Shown here piece after piece: positions 43,337-52,967 of a stretch of 64,000 nucleotides of DNA. A model generated the notes under the pieces. The model had not been told where the DNA came from. It did not search any database and saw nothing but the letters and a program-made list of their open reading frames with translations. The stretch spans positions 806,001 through 870,000 of the forward strand of contig NZ_CP069535.1 in assembly GCF_016889805.1 (NCBI RefSeq). The letters are read 5' to 3'. Position 1 is the first letter of the stretch, and every line of letters begins with the position of its first letter. The stretch comes from Rhodanobacter sp. FDAARGOS 1247 (GTDB lineage Bacteria; Pseudomonadota; Gammaproteobacteria; Xanthomonadales; Rhodanobacteraceae). The position numbers and the translations under genes were made by a program.

Positions 43337-43720
43337 TCAATGCAGCGTACGCGGAATGGACAGGGTGAAAGTCGGGATCGGCGCCTCGAATTCCGTGCCG
43401 TCGTCGGCAAGCATCTGGTAGCTGCCGCCCATGGTGCCTACCGGCGTTTCCAGCACCGCGCCGGAGGTGTATTCGAAATCGTCGCCCGGGCGCATCCACG
43501 GCTGTTCGCCGACCACGCCTTCGCCGCTGACTTCCTCGACCTTGCCGTTGGCGTCGGTGATCATCCAGCGTCGGGCGAGCAGGCGTGCCGGCATCGCGCC
43601 GGCATTGCGCAGGGTGATGGTGTAGGCGAAAACGTAGCGATTGTCACCCGGCTTGGACTGGTCCGGAACAAAGCGGGTCTGGACCTGCACGTCGATCGTG
43701 TAGGAAGGTTTTTCAGTCAT
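43337..43720 (-). CDS. apaG: ApaG protein
   Basis: 127-residue beta-sandwich protein of the ApaG/DUF525 family. Signature blocks: [64 protein letters not shown] and [11 protein letters not shown]. Its biochemical role is unclear; it is consistently encoded between rsmA and apaH. Confidence 0.96.
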   Translation of the reverse strand: MTEKPSYTIDVQVQTRFVPDQSKPGDNRYVFAYTITLRNAGAMPARLLARRWMITDANGKVEEVSGEGVVGEQPWMRPGDDFEYTSGAVLETPVGTMGGSYQMLADDGTEFEAPIPTFTLSIPRTLH

Positions 43721-43776
43721 GTCGCGATTGTACGGCCTGCCGCCGTGATTGGGTGGCGTTGCCTCGGGTAAGTCGA

Positions 43777-44565
43777 TCAGCGATCGCCGTAGACCTTGGC
43801 CAGACGCACGAAATCCGCCGGCGCCAGCGTCTCGGCGCGGGCGCGCGGATCGACGTCGGCGCAGCGGATCGCATCGGCATCAAGCAACTGCGCCAGGGCA
43901 TTGGACAAGGTCTTGCGGCGTTGTCCGAACGCCGCCTTGACCACGCTGTAGACGTGTTCGGGTCGCGCGTCGTGCAGTTCTTCCGCAGGCAGCGGCAGCA
44001 GGCGTACCACCGCCGAGTCCACCTTCGGTGGCGGCCGGAACGCTTCCGGCGGTACCTCGAACAACGGCTCCACGCGGCACGCCAGCTGCAGCATCACCGA
44101 CAGCCGTCCATACGTCTTGCTGCCGGGCTCGGCCGCCATGCGGTCGACCACTTCCTTCTGCAGCATGAAGTGCATGTCCTGGATGGCGGCGGCATGTTCC
44201 ACGCAGTGGAACAGGATCGGGCTGGAGATGTAGTAGGGCAGGTTGCCGGCGATGCGCAGACGGGAGACGCCGTGGCTGTGCGCCATCGCGGTGAAGTCCA
44301 CCTTGAGCACGTCGGCATGGACGATGTGCAATTCACCGGCGCTGGCGGCGCGGGCCTGCAGGCCGGGGATCAGGTCGGTGTCCAGTTCGATCGCGGTAAG
44401 CCTGCGGGCAGCGGCGAGCAACGGCAGGGTCAGCGCTCCCTCACCCGGCCCGATCTCGACCACGAAATCCTCGGCGCGCGGCTTGATCGCGCTGACGATG
44501 CGATCGATGTAGCGGCCGTCGTGCAGGAAGTGCTGGCCGAAGCTTTTCTTGGGGCGCGCGTTCAT
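43777..44565 (-). CDS. rsmA: 16S rRNA adenine(1518/1519)-N6-dimethyltransferase
   Basis: KsgA; dimethylates two adjacent adenosines near the 3' end of 16S rRNA, the third 16S methyltransferase in this window. 262 residues: [30 protein letters not shown] (SAM motif I) and [13 protein letters not shown] (catalytic NLPY). Start overlaps the pdxA stop by a base. Confidence 0.97.
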   Translation of the reverse strand: MNARPKKSFGQHFLHDGRYIDRIVSAIKPRAEDFVVEIGPGEGALTLPLLAAARRLTAIELDTDLIPGLQARAASAGELHIVHADVLKVDFTAMAHSHGVSRLRIAGNLPYYISSPILFHCVEHAAAIQDMHFMLQKEVVDRMAAEPGSKTYGRLSVMLQLACRVEPLFEVPPEAFRPPPKVDSAVVRLLPLPAEELHDARPEHVYSVVKAAFGQRRKTLSNALAQLLDADAIRCADVDPRARAETLAPADFVRLAKVYGDR

Positions 44566-45623
44566 CAGGCGGATGCTTCCGGAGAAAGTGGCCCCTGACC
44601 GCGCTCTTTGCCACGCGGGGAAGCGGAGGGACGAGCGGCGCTGCGCGCCACCAGGTCCATCGCCATCTTCGCCGCGGCGATCAGGCTGGACGGGTCGGCC
44701 CTGCCGCTGCCGGCCAGATCCAGCGCGGTGCCGTGGTCGACGGAGGTGCGGATGAACGGCAGGCCGAGGGTGAGGTTGACGGTGCGGTCGAACGCTTCGC
44801 TCTTCAGCACCGGCAGCGCCTGGTCGTGATACATCGCCAGCACCGCGTCATAGCCCTGGCGTTGCGCCGGCACGAACGCGGTGTCGGCCGGCAGCGGCCC
44901 GATCAGTCGCATGCCTTCGCGGCGCAAGGCGTCGATCACGGGGACCAGCGTGTCGATCTCCTCGTGGCCGAGGTGGCCGGCTTCGCCCGCATGCGGGTTG
45001 AGGCCGAGCACGGCGATGCGCGGCGAGGCCAGGCCGAATTTCGTCTGCAACTCCGCATGCACGATGCGCAGCGTGCGGGTGAGCGTGGCCGGCGTGATCG
45101 CCGCAGGCACGGCCGCCAGCGGCAGATGGGTGGTTGCCAGCGCCACCCGCAGTTCCGGGCTGGCCAGCATCATCACCACGTCGGCCTGGGCGCGCTCGGC
45201 AAAGAACTCGGTGTGTCCGCTGAAGCGGATGCCGGCGTCGTTGATCGAGGCCTTCTGCAGCGGCGCGGTGACCACGGCGGCATAGCGCCCCGCCATGCAG
45301 CCGTCTGCCGCTTCGCCAAGCGTGTCCAGCACGTGGCGGGCGTTGCGCGCATCGGGTCGACCCGGCACTTCGTCGACCGCCAGCGGCACATGCCGCACGC
45401 GCAGTGTGCCGGGCTGGCGTTCGGTGGCGTCCGAACCATCGTCATCGATCAGCGTGATCGGGACCGCGCAGCGCAAGGCCGCGCGCCGCAGCACGCTGCG
45501 GTCGGTGATGGCGACGAGGTTGGCCGGCAGGGACGTGGCGGCCAGCCGGATCAGCAGTTCGGGGCCGATGCCTGCCGGCTCTCCGGCGGTGACCGCGAGC
45601 CGGGGCAACGGCACGGCGTCCAA
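44565..45623 (-). CDS. pdxA: 4-hydroxythreonine-4-phosphate dehydrogenase
   Basis: Pyridoxal phosphate synthesis. 352 residues: LAVTAGEPAGIGPELL at the N-terminus, FSGHTEFFAERA, LNPHAGEAGHLGHEE and MYHDQALPVLKS with metal-binding histidine and aspartate residues. The C-terminal 25 residues are low-complexity and beyond the family core. Located between surA and rsmA as in E. coli. Confidence 0.96.
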   Translation of the reverse strand: MDAVPLPRLAVTAGEPAGIGPELLIRLAATSLPANLVAITDRSVLRRAALRCAVPITLIDDDGSDATERQPGTLRVRHVPLAVDEVPGRPDARNARHVLDTLGEAADGCMAGRYAAVVTAPLQKASINDAGIRFSGHTEFFAERAQADVVMMLASPELRVALATTHLPLAAVPAAITPATLTRTLRIVHAELQTKFGLASPRIAVLGLNPHAGEAGHLGHEEIDTLVPVIDALRREGMRLIGPLPADTAFVPAQRQGYDAVLAMYHDQALPVLKSEAFDRTVNLTLGLPFIRTSVDHGTALDLAGSGRADPSSLIAAAKMAMDLVARSAARPSASPRGKERGQGPLSPEASA

Positions 45624-45629
45624 CTGCGC

Positions 45630-46967
45630 TTACAGCGACTTGACGGACTGGTCGTCCGCGCTGCGCAGCTCGGGCACCAGGACGTCGACATAGGCGTTGG
45701 ACCGCAGGTCGCGCAGGTAGTCTTCGTATGTCTGCTCGGACTTGCGGGTACCGATCGCCTGGCGTGCCTGGTCGCGGGCGAGCTGTACGGTCTGGTCGCT
45801 TTGGCGCTCACCCAGTTTCTGCAGGATGTGCCAGCCGGCCTGGCTCTGGAACGGCTTGGACACCTCGTTGTCTTTCAACTGGTCCAGCTGGTTGGCGATG
45901 GTCTTGCCCCAGGCCTCCTTGGGGAACCAGCCCATGTCGCCGCCGACGTTGGCCGAGGTATCGTCCTTCGAGTATTCCTTCGCCAGGGTGGCGAAGTCTT
46001 CATGCTTGTCGACGATGCGCTGGTACAGGTCGCGCGCCTTCTGTTCGGCCTGCTCGGGCGTCACCAGTTCGCTGGGGCGGATCAGGATCTGCCGGGCATG
46101 CAGTTCGGTGACCATCTTGCGGCTGCTGTCGCGCTGACCAACGAGCTTGAGGATGTGGAAGCCGGTCGGGCCGCGCAGGGCGGGACTGACGTCGCCGGGC
46201 TTCATCGTGGCGATGGAGTCGGCAAACGCGGGCGGGATCTCGTCCAGTCGGCGCCAGCCAAGGTCGCCGCCCTCCAGCGCGTCCGATGCGTCGGAATAAC
46301 GGATCGCTGCCGCGTTGAAATCCATGCCGCCCTTGATCGCGGCCAGTGCCGCCCCGGCCTTGGCCTGGCTGGCCTGGATGGCCGCGGCGTCACCGCCGGC
46401 GGGAATGCTGATCTGGATATGCGCCAGGTGCACTTCGCCGGACTTGTAGGTCGGGCTGCTGAGCAGGTTGTCGATTTCGCTGTCGCTGATCGTGACCGCG
46501 TCCTGCACCACGTTCTGGTGCAGTCGCTGCACGGTGATCTGGTCGCCGATCTGCTCGCGGAAGGCCGCGAAGCTGCTGCCGCTGCGTTCGACCTCGGTAC
46601 GCAACTGGTCGAGGCTGAGATTGTTCTGCTGCGCCACGCCCTGGATGGCCTGGTCGATGTCGGCGTCGGACACGCGAATGCCCTGATCCTGCGCTTTCTG
46701 GATCTGCAGGCGCATCAGCACCAGCCGGTTCAGCACCTGCTGCTGCAGCACGTTCATCGGCGGCAGTTGCTCGGTGTGGCCGGCATACTGCTGCTGCACC
46801 GAGAGCACGGCGTCGTTCAGCTGGCTCTGCAGGATCACGTCGTCGTTGACGACGGCCACGATCCGGTCCAGCGGCTCGCTGGCCGGGGCTGCCGGGGTCA
46901 GCAACTGGGCGTGAGCGGGCAGGATGATCGCAAGCGCGAGCAGGAGGGATGCAAAGGTTTGCTTCAT
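45630..46967 (-). CDS. surA: Periplasmic chaperone/peptidyl-prolyl isomerase SurA
   Basis: Escorts outer-membrane proteins to the BAM complex. 445 residues: signal peptide (LLLALAIILPAHA), N-terminal chaperone domain with LDRIVAVVNDDVILQSQL, and two parvulin domains near 178-280 (EVHLAHIQIS...) and 288-390 (ELHARQILIRPSEL...GWHILQ). Follows lptD, one of its best-known clients. Confidence 0.96.
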   Translation of the reverse strand: MKQTFASLLLALAIILPAHAQLLTPAAPASEPLDRIVAVVNDDVILQSQLNDAVLSVQQQYAGHTEQLPPMNVLQQQVLNRLVLMRLQIQKAQDQGIRVSDADIDQAIQGVAQQNNLSLDQLRTEVERSGSSFAAFREQIGDQITVQRLHQNVVQDAVTISDSEIDNLLSSPTYKSGEVHLAHIQISIPAGGDAAAIQASQAKAGAALAAIKGGMDFNAAAIRYSDASDALEGGDLGWRRLDEIPPAFADSIATMKPGDVSPALRGPTGFHILKLVGQRDSSRKMVTELHARQILIRPSELVTPEQAEQKARDLYQRIVDKHEDFATLAKEYSKDDTSANVGGDMGWFPKEAWGKTIANQLDQLKDNEVSKPFQSQAGWHILQKLGERQSDQTVQLARDQARQAIGTRKSEQTYEDYLRDLRSNAYVDVLVPELRSADDQSVKSL

Positions 46968-47000
46968 CAGTGGAAAGCCTGGTCGCCGCAGCGATTGTGT

Positions 47001-49415
47001 TTATTGATAGCCGAGAATATCACGGCGCAGCAGGGGGTCGATCTGGCCACCGGTGGAACCCAGTCCCTTGAACACCACTTCGAACATCACTGCGTTGTCC
47101 CGCCGATCGAGCCTGCCGGCCGTCGCGATCGGGCCAAAACCGTAATACGCCTGGTTGACGTAGCTGCGCCCGACCAGGCGCAGCGACACGCAGCAGCTGT
47201 CGTATTCCACGCCGGCCAGCGCGTCGATGCTCTGGCGATCCTTCACCGAATACGTCCACGCGCCCACCAGCCGCCAGCGCTCGGACACCGGGTAGACCAC
47301 GGAGGCGTTGTATTGTTCCAGCAGCCCGCGACGGTAGCGGTAGGAGAAGTTGAAAATGCCGTCCGTGCCGATCCGGCGCTGCAGTTCCAGCATGCCCATG
47401 TCGGTGAGCCGGCTGTTCGGGCTCCACTGGTACGAGCTGGCGAGCCGCCAGCGGTCATTCAGGCGGATGTCGAGCTGGGCCACGTAGTCCGAGCGGGTCC
47501 AGTCGGTGGGGGGCACCACGCTGTTCTGGCCGCGTGCCAGCTGCACCCGTTGCGGGCTGAAATAATGGATCTGGCCAAGGCTGGCCGACAGCCGCTCCAC
47601 GCCACCCTCGTCGAGCAGGCGCGTGGTGAGCGCCGCGGTGAGGTTGTTCGCATCCATCTGCCGGTCGGCACCGGAGAAGCGGTTCGGCGAGAACAGCTGC
47701 CAGTAGTCGAACGTCATCGCGTTGGTGTTGAACAGCGGCAGGTTGTCCTGGTTGCGATACGGCACGTACAGGTAGTACAGCCGCGGCTCCAGGGTCTGCG
47801 TATAGCTGTTGCCGAACAGCGAGGCAGCCCGATCGAACACCAGCCCCGAATCCAGGCTGACCACCGGCAGCGAGCGGCTCGGCGACTTGTCGGTGAACGG
47901 CGTGCCGACACCGCTGCCCAGCAGGCCGGCATAACCGTAATCCCGGTAATCGCCGTCGAGCTGGTAGGCGGTGTAGCGCCAGGCCACCTTCGGCCGCACG
48001 AACCAGGCCGAGCTGCCGAAGTCGGCAGCGAGATAGGGATAGAGATCCTCGCGCTGGCCCTCGACATAACCGGTCTTGCGGAAGGCGACTGCCTCGCTGT
48101 CCAGGCCGAGCTCCAGCCAGCGCGACAGCGGCACGTCCATGCTGAAACGGGCGTAGGGTAGTTGCCGGTACGGCAGGCCACGGTCGGTGATGAACGGATT
48201 GACGTTCTGGTAGATCGTGCCGCCGACCGAGGCGTCCCACCACTTGCCGGAACCCACCAGGGCGGCGTTGGAGGACAGCGTATAGATCGCGCTGTGACTC
48301 AGGCTGTCGCCGAAGTCGTACAGGTAGCTGGCGTCCGAGGCGTGGTTGTACGAGCTGACGAACTGCCAGCCCTTCCACAATTGCGTACGATCGGAGAACT
48401 GCACCAGATAGCGCGAATCACCCCGGGTGTCGGCCAGCCCGTCGCTCTCGCCGTGATCCCTGGGCACGTACTGCGCGTTGAGCTGGCCGGTGCTGCCGGG
48501 CACCAGGTAGCGGAACTCGCCGCCCAGCATCGCGCCCCGCGAGCTGTAGTAGCGCGGGTCGAGCGTGGCGTCGTAGTTCGGCGCCAGGTTGAGGTAGTAC
48601 GGCGTGCTGATTTCGTAGCCGGAGCGTCCGCTGTGGCCGATGGTCGGATACAGGAAGCCGCTCTTGCGCCGGTCATCGATCGGAAAGCTGAAATACGGCA
48701 GGTACAGGAACGGCACCTTGCCCACGCGCATGGTGGCGTTGCGCGCCACGCCGACGCCGTTGACCTTGTCGATGGTGATCGACCTGGCGCGGAATTCCCA
48801 CACGTGATGACCCACGTCGCAGGTGGAATAGGTGGCCTGCGAATAGCGGGTGTGCTGCGCGTCCAGCATCTGGCCCTGGCTGGCGGTGCCATTGCCGCGC
48901 GCGTCGAGCATCTGGTAGCGCACGTCGTTGGCGACGCCGTGGCTGGCCTCGGTGTTGCCGCGCATGTGCGAGGCGGCCAGCAGCTGTCCCGCGTCCTGAT
49001 AGCGCACGTTGCCGTTCGCGTCGTAATCGGTGCTGCCGTTGTTGTAGTCGATGCGGTCGGCGCGCAACAACTGGTCGGCGCGCTCCAGCCGCACGTCGCC
49101 GCTCAGGTGGTAGACCGACTGGTTGGAGCTGTCCACGTGACGTGCCTGCACCTGGGTCGGGCTGGTGTCGCGCAGGCTGCTGTCCCGCATCAGGCTGGGG
49201 TCGTAGAACTCCAGCAGGGCATTCGGGCGGCACATCGCGTAGTTGAGCGGACGCGGGGCGCAGTGGAACGAGCCCAGCGGGCAAGCCAGATCGGCCGTTC
49301 CGGATGCATCGCTGGTGGCCGGGCTCTGGCCGCTGCTGGCGTCGGCCTGACCGCCGATCAGGGCGAGTGCGGCGGCAACCGCCAACAGGCGGCGTGGAGG
49401 TAGCTTGCGCGTCAC
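47001..49415 (-). CDS. lptD: LPS-assembly outer-membrane protein LptD
   Basis: Inserts lipopolysaccharide into the outer leaflet together with LptE. 804 residues: signal peptide (LLAVAAALALIGGQADA), an N-terminal OstA jellyroll with SVYHLSGDVRLERADQLLRADRI, then a C-terminal beta-barrel of alternating aromatic strands. Cysteines occur in CPLGSFHCAP, YAMC and DSCCVSLRL, consistent with the disulfides needed for assembly. First gene of its operon. Confidence 0.96.
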   Translation of the reverse strand: MTRKLPPRRLLAVAAALALIGGQADASSGQSPATSDASGTADLACPLGSFHCAPRPLNYAMCRPNALLEFYDPSLMRDSSLRDTSPTQVQARHVDSSNQSVYHLSGDVRLERADQLLRADRIDYNNGSTDYDANGNVRYQDAGQLLAASHMRGNTEASHGVANDVRYQMLDARGNGTASQGQMLDAQHTRYSQATYSTCDVGHHVWEFRARSITIDKVNGVGVARNATMRVGKVPFLYLPYFSFPIDDRRKSGFLYPTIGHSGRSGYEISTPYYLNLAPNYDATLDPRYYSSRGAMLGGEFRYLVPGSTGQLNAQYVPRDHGESDGLADTRGDSRYLVQFSDRTQLWKGWQFVSSYNHASDASYLYDFGDSLSHSAIYTLSSNAALVGSGKWWDASVGGTIYQNVNPFITDRGLPYRQLPYARFSMDVPLSRWLELGLDSEAVAFRKTGYVEGQREDLYPYLAADFGSSAWFVRPKVAWRYTAYQLDGDYRDYGYAGLLGSGVGTPFTDKSPSRSLPVVSLDSGLVFDRAASLFGNSYTQTLEPRLYYLYVPYRNQDNLPLFNTNAMTFDYWQLFSPNRFSGADRQMDANNLTAALTTRLLDEGGVERLSASLGQIHYFSPQRVQLARGQNSVVPPTDWTRSDYVAQLDIRLNDRWRLASSYQWSPNSRLTDMGMLELQRRIGTDGIFNFSYRYRRGLLEQYNASVVYPVSERWRLVGAWTYSVKDRQSIDALAGVEYDSCCVSLRLVGRSYVNQAYYGFGPIATAGRLDRRDNAVMFEVVFKGLGSTGGQIDPLLRRDILGYQ

Positions 49416-49542
49416 GGGAAATCTGCCGGCTTCGAAGGCTCGTTAAGCTAACAGAAAGCCCCCCTCGGCGGCAGATGCTCGCGTTGCCGGAAGCGGCCGG
49501 GATTCAGCGTGTGAAGGCCCGCCATGGGGATGGCGGAGGCTT

Positions 49543-50463
49543 TCAATCCATCAGCGCGGCGACGTGTGCGCTGCTGCTGGTGGCCAGCGCCGCCAGGTCA
49601 TAGCCGCCTTCCAGCGAGGAAACCAGCCGGCCGCCGGCATGCGTGTCGGCCAGCGCGACCAGTCGCTCGGTGATCCACGCATAGTCCTCGCTGCCCAGCC
49701 GGATGTCGGCCAGCGGATCGTTGCGATGGGCGTCGAAGCCGGCCGAGATCAGCACCAGTTGCGGCTTGAACGCATGCAGTCGTGGCAGCAGCACGCCGTC
49801 CCACAGTTCGCGGAATTCATGCGAGCCGGCGCCGGGCGAAAGCGTGCCGTTGACGATGTTGCCGACGCCGCGCTCGTCCTCGTAACCACTGTCCGGATAC
49901 AGCGGCGACTGGTGGCTGGAGGCGAACAGCACGCGCGGCTCGCGCTCGAAGATGTCCTGGCTGCCGTTGCCGTGGTGCACGTCGAAATCGGCGATCGCCA
50001 CCCGTTTCAGCTTGTGCGCGGCCAGCGCGTGGGCGGCGCCCACCGCGATGTTGTTGAACAGGCAGAAGCCCATCGAGCGGTCGGCGGTGGCATGGTGGCC
50101 CGGCGGACGCACCGCGCAGAACGCGCGCCGGGTCGTGCCGCCGAGCACCGCGTCGACCGCCGCCACCACCGCGCCGGCCGCGCGCAACGCGGCCTCGGTC
50201 GAGCCGGCGCCCATCACCGTGTCCTGGTCCAGCGCCAGCATTTCGCCGGGCGGCGGGCCGGCCAGGATTTCCGCGACGTGGGCGGCACCATGCACGCGCA
50301 GCAGTTGTTCACGGGTGACCGGCGGTGCCTCGATGCGATCGAGCGCGGCGAAGCGGTCATGATCCAGCGCCTGCAACACCGCGCGCAGCCGCGACGGCCG
50401 CTCGACGTGGCCCGGGCCGGGGTCGTGCTGCAGGCAGGCGGGGTGTGTGTACAGCCGCAGCAT
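49543..50463 (-). CDS. Histone deacetylase family protein
   Basis: 306-residue arginase/deacetylase-fold zinc hydrolase. Catalytic blocks are complete: RPPGHHA (paired histidines), DFDVHHGNGSQDIF (zinc aspartate and histidine), LISAGFDAHRNDPL (zinc aspartate) and SLEGGYDL. Bacterial members deacetylate acetylpolyamines or acetyl-lysine; the substrate cannot be fixed from sequence. The start at 50463 lies 8 bases after the adenosyltransferase gene, so it is probably in the same operon. A CCGCCAT/ATGGCGG hairpin (49520-49537) follows. Confidence 0.9.
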   Translation of the reverse strand: MLRLYTHPACLQHDPGPGHVERPSRLRAVLQALDHDRFAALDRIEAPPVTREQLLRVHGAAHVAEILAGPPPGEMLALDQDTVMGAGSTEAALRAAGAVVAAVDAVLGGTTRRAFCAVRPPGHHATADRSMGFCLFNNIAVGAAHALAAHKLKRVAIADFDVHHGNGSQDIFEREPRVLFASSHQSPLYPDSGYEDERGVGNIVNGTLSPGAGSHEFRELWDGVLLPRLHAFKPQLVLISAGFDAHRNDPLADIRLGSEDYAWITERLVALADTHAGGRLVSSLEGGYDLAALATSSSAHVAALMD

Positions 50464-50471
50464 GCGGCGAT

Positions 50472-51044
50472 TCAGGCGGACGGCTTGGGCTTGCGCCGAC
50501 GCTCGTGCTGCCACAGCACTTCGCCGTGGCCGCTGGCACGCGCCAGCACGCGCGAGATCACGAACAGCAGGTCGGACAGCCGGTTCAGGTAGCGCTGCGG
50601 CTGGCTGCGGATTTCCTCCACCCGGGCCAGCGCGATCACCTCGCGCTCCGCGCGGCGGCACACCGTGCGCGCCAGATGGCCGCAGGCCGCGGCCATGCCG
50701 CCGCCGGGCAGGATGAATTCCTTCAGCGGCGGCAGCGGTTCGTTGAGTTCATCCAGGATCGACTCCAGCCGGCTGATGTCGCTGTCCTCGACCATCGCCA
50801 TGCCGGGAATGCACAACTCGCCGCCCAGATCGAACAGGTCGTGCTGCACCTGGGTCAGCGCCTCGCGCACCTCGTCGGTGACGCCTTCGGCGGCCAGCAG
50901 CATGCCGATCGTGCTGTTGAGTTCGTCCACCGTGCCGTAGGCGGTGACCCGCTGCGAATCCTTGCCGACCCGCGAACCGTCGCCGAGGCCGGTGGAGCCG
51001 TCATCGCCGGTGCGGGTGTAGATCTTCGAAAGACGGTTGCCCAT
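50472..51044 (-). CDS. Cob(I)alamin adenosyltransferase, PduO type
   Basis: Transfers adenosyl from ATP to cob(I)alamin, giving coenzyme B12. 190 residues: YTRTGDDGSTGLGDGSRVGKDSQRV at the N-terminus is the ATP-binding signature, AYGTVDELNS follows, and the arginine-rich helix HLARTVCRRAEREVIAL with NRLSDLLFVISR is typical of the trimeric PduO/MMAB class. It is 10 bases downstream of btuM; together they import and activate cobalamin. Confidence 0.94.
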   Translation of the reverse strand: MGNRLSKIYTRTGDDGSTGLGDGSRVGKDSQRVTAYGTVDELNSTIGMLLAAEGVTDEVREALTQVQHDLFDLGGELCIPGMAMVEDSDISRLESILDELNEPLPPLKEFILPGGGMAAACGHLARTVCRRAEREVIALARVEEIRSQPQRYLNRLSDLLFVISRVLARASGHGEVLWQHERRRKPKPSA

Positions 51045-51054
51045 GCGGGGGAGA

Positions 51055-51651
51055 TCAGTGGCTCAGGCCGGTCCGGTCCGACTGGCGCAGCGTGCGCGCC
51101 AGCAGCGTCAGGCCCACGTGCAGCACGGCACCGATGCCGACATACAAGGCGGTGGTGGCCAGGAACGGCAGGTACCAGTCACCCAGGTTGGCGAACCAGC
51201 TGCCGAAGCTGCGCGGCAGCGGCACGCTGTGGCTGAGCCAATAGAAGCTGCCGTTGGAAATCAGGTAGCACAGCGTTTCGCTGACGAGCAGCGACACCGC
51301 GGCCAGGCCGAGCGTGGTCAGGCTCAGGCCGGACTGGTGGCGGGCCAGCCAGCTGCCGCCCATCCACAGCGCGGCGAAATACACCGGCATGAACCAGTAC
51401 GCCGGCGATACGCAGTAGTGGCTCCAGAAATCGAGCCCGCTGCCGGTGATCGCGAAAAAGTCGACCAGTACCGCGGTGGCGATCAGCAACGGGAAGGCCC
51501 AGCGGGCGGAGCCGCGCAGCCAGAAACCGGCCAGGAAGAAGACGCCCCACGAGGCGTCGGGCAGCGCGCCGAAATGATGCAGGCGGGTAGCCACCATCAC
51601 CAGGGCCAGCAGCAGGAAGATGCCGATGCGTTGGTTCTGCGTCTTGGCCAT
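51055..51651 (-). CDS. btuM: BtuM-type vitamin B12 transporter (solitary ECF S-component)
   Basis: 198 residues with about six helices. The loop DFWSHYCVSPAYW places a cysteine at position 80, the same position as the cobalt-ligating cysteine of the characterised BtuM of Thiobacillus denitrificans. ALPDASWGVFFLAGFW is an aligned N-terminal motif as far as I recall it. Solitary BtuM proteins transport or scavenge cobalamin without a dedicated ECF ATPase. The next gene encodes a cobalamin adenosyltransferase, which supports the call. The family match is from memory, not a search. Confidence 0.8.
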   Translation of the reverse strand: MAKTQNQRIGIFLLLALVMVATRLHHFGALPDASWGVFFLAGFWLRGSARWAFPLLIATAVLVDFFAITGSGLDFWSHYCVSPAYWFMPVYFAALWMGGSWLARHQSGLSLTTLGLAAVSLLVSETLCYLISNGSFYWLSHSVPLPRSFGSWFANLGDWYLPFLATTALYVGIGAVLHVGLTLLARTLRQSDRTGLSH

Positions 51652-51737
51652 GGGGACTCCGTGTAGGCGACTGGACAGACCGCTAGTCTAGCCGAACGTG
51701 CTGCGCCGCAGACAGCACCTGCGGGTATCATCGACGA

Positions 51738-52967
51738 ATGGACGTCTCCGAAATTTCCCCCGGCAGCGAAACCGGCGTGCTGATCATCGGCGGCGGCCTG
51801 GTCGGCGCCAGCCTGGCGATCGCGCTGGATGCCGCCGGCATCGCCGCCACCCTGGTCGAGACGGCGGCGCCGCGCGCCGACGCGCAGCCCAGCTACGACG
51901 AACGCAACCTCGCGCTGGCCAGGGCTACCGTCAACGGGCTCGACGCGATCGGCGTCTGGCGTCACGCCGCCGCCCGCGCCACGCCGATCCGGCACATCCG
52001 GGTCAGTCGCACCGGCGAGTTCGGCAGCGCCCGCATCGACGCCGACAAGCAAGGCGTCGATGCGCTGGGCTGGACCCTGCCGGCACGCGAGCTGGGCATG
52101 GCCCTGCTGCGACGGCTCGACGAATGCACCCGGCTGACCCGGCTCGCTCCCGCCACCCTGTCCGCGCTGGAGCCGTTGGCCGATGGCTGGCGCGCCCACA
52201 TCGACATGGCGGACGGCCCGCGCAGCATCGACACGCCGCTGCTGGTCGGCGCCGACGGCACGCATTCATTCGTGCGCGCCCGGCTCGGCATCGAGGCCGA
52301 GCATCACGATTACCGGCAAAGCCTGTTCGTGTGCACGGTCACGCCCGAACGCGAGCACGCGAACCGTGCCTTCGAGCGTTTTTCCGATGACGGCCCGATC
52401 GCCTTGCTGCCGCTGGCCGAGCGTCGCTGCGGATTGGTGCTCACCGTTTCGGCGGACGAAGCCGACGCGGTGGCCGCGCTGGACGATGCCGGCTTCCTCG
52501 ACCTGGCCCAGCGTCGCTTCGGCTGGCGGCTGGGTCGCCTGACGCGGCCGGGCAAGCGCCATCCTTACGCGATCCATCGCGTGGCCGCCACGCAACTCGT
52601 CGCGCCGCATGCGGTGCTGGTCGGCAACGCCGCGCAGACGGTGCATCCGATCGGCGCGCAAGGTTTCAACCTGGGCTTGCGCGACGCGTTGACCCTGGCC
52701 GAGCTGGTGACGGCGGCGACCGATCCGGGCGATCCCGCCCTGCTCGCGGCCTACGCGGCGCGCCGTGCGCCGGATCGCGAGGGCACCATGGCGATGAGCC
52801 ACGGCCTGGTCCGGCTCGCCTGCCTGGAACAACCGCTGCTGGCGCCGCTGCGCTCGCTGGCGCTGCTGGCCTGCGACCGGCTGCCGCCGTTGCAACGGGC
52901 GCTGGCGCGGCGCGGCATGGGTTTTCGCGGTGAGCCGCCACGGGCGGTGCTGGAGCGCCTGCCATGA
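51738..52967 (+). CDS. ubiH: 2-octaprenyl-6-methoxyphenol hydroxylase (UbiH)
   Basis: FAD monooxygenase of ubiquinone synthesis. 409 residues: dinucleotide loop IIGGGLVGASLAIAL, LLVGADGTHSFVR, and VGNAAQTVHPIGAQGFNLGLRD. The GNAAQ form, in place of GDAAH, is characteristic of UbiH within the UbiH/I/F family. Overlaps the next hydroxylase gene by four bases. It diverges from btuM across 86 bases, where TATCAT at 51726 may be its -10 box. Confidence 0.9.
   Translation: MDVSEISPGSETGVLIIGGGLVGASLAIALDAAGIAATLVETAAPRADAQPSYDERNLALARATVNGLDAIGVWRHAAARATPIRHIRVSRTGEFGSARIDADKQGVDALGWTLPARELGMALLRRLDECTRLTRLAPATLSALEPLADGWRAHIDMADGPRSIDTPLLVGADGTHSFVRARLGIEAEHHDYRQSLFVCTVTPEREHANRAFERFSDDGPIALLPLAERRCGLVLTVSADEADAVAALDDAGFLDLAQRRFGWRLGRLTRPGKRHPYAIHRVAATQLVAPHAVLVGNAAQTVHPIGAQGFNLGLRDALTLAELVTAATDPGDPALLAAYAARRAPDREGTMAMSHGLVRLACLEQPLLAPLRSLALLACDRLPPLQRALARRGMGFRGEPPRAVLERLP

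Noticed and set aside
51652..51737. Cobalamin riboswitch upstream of btuM
   Set aside because: Only 86 bases separate the divergent genes and no B12-box sequence is visible.
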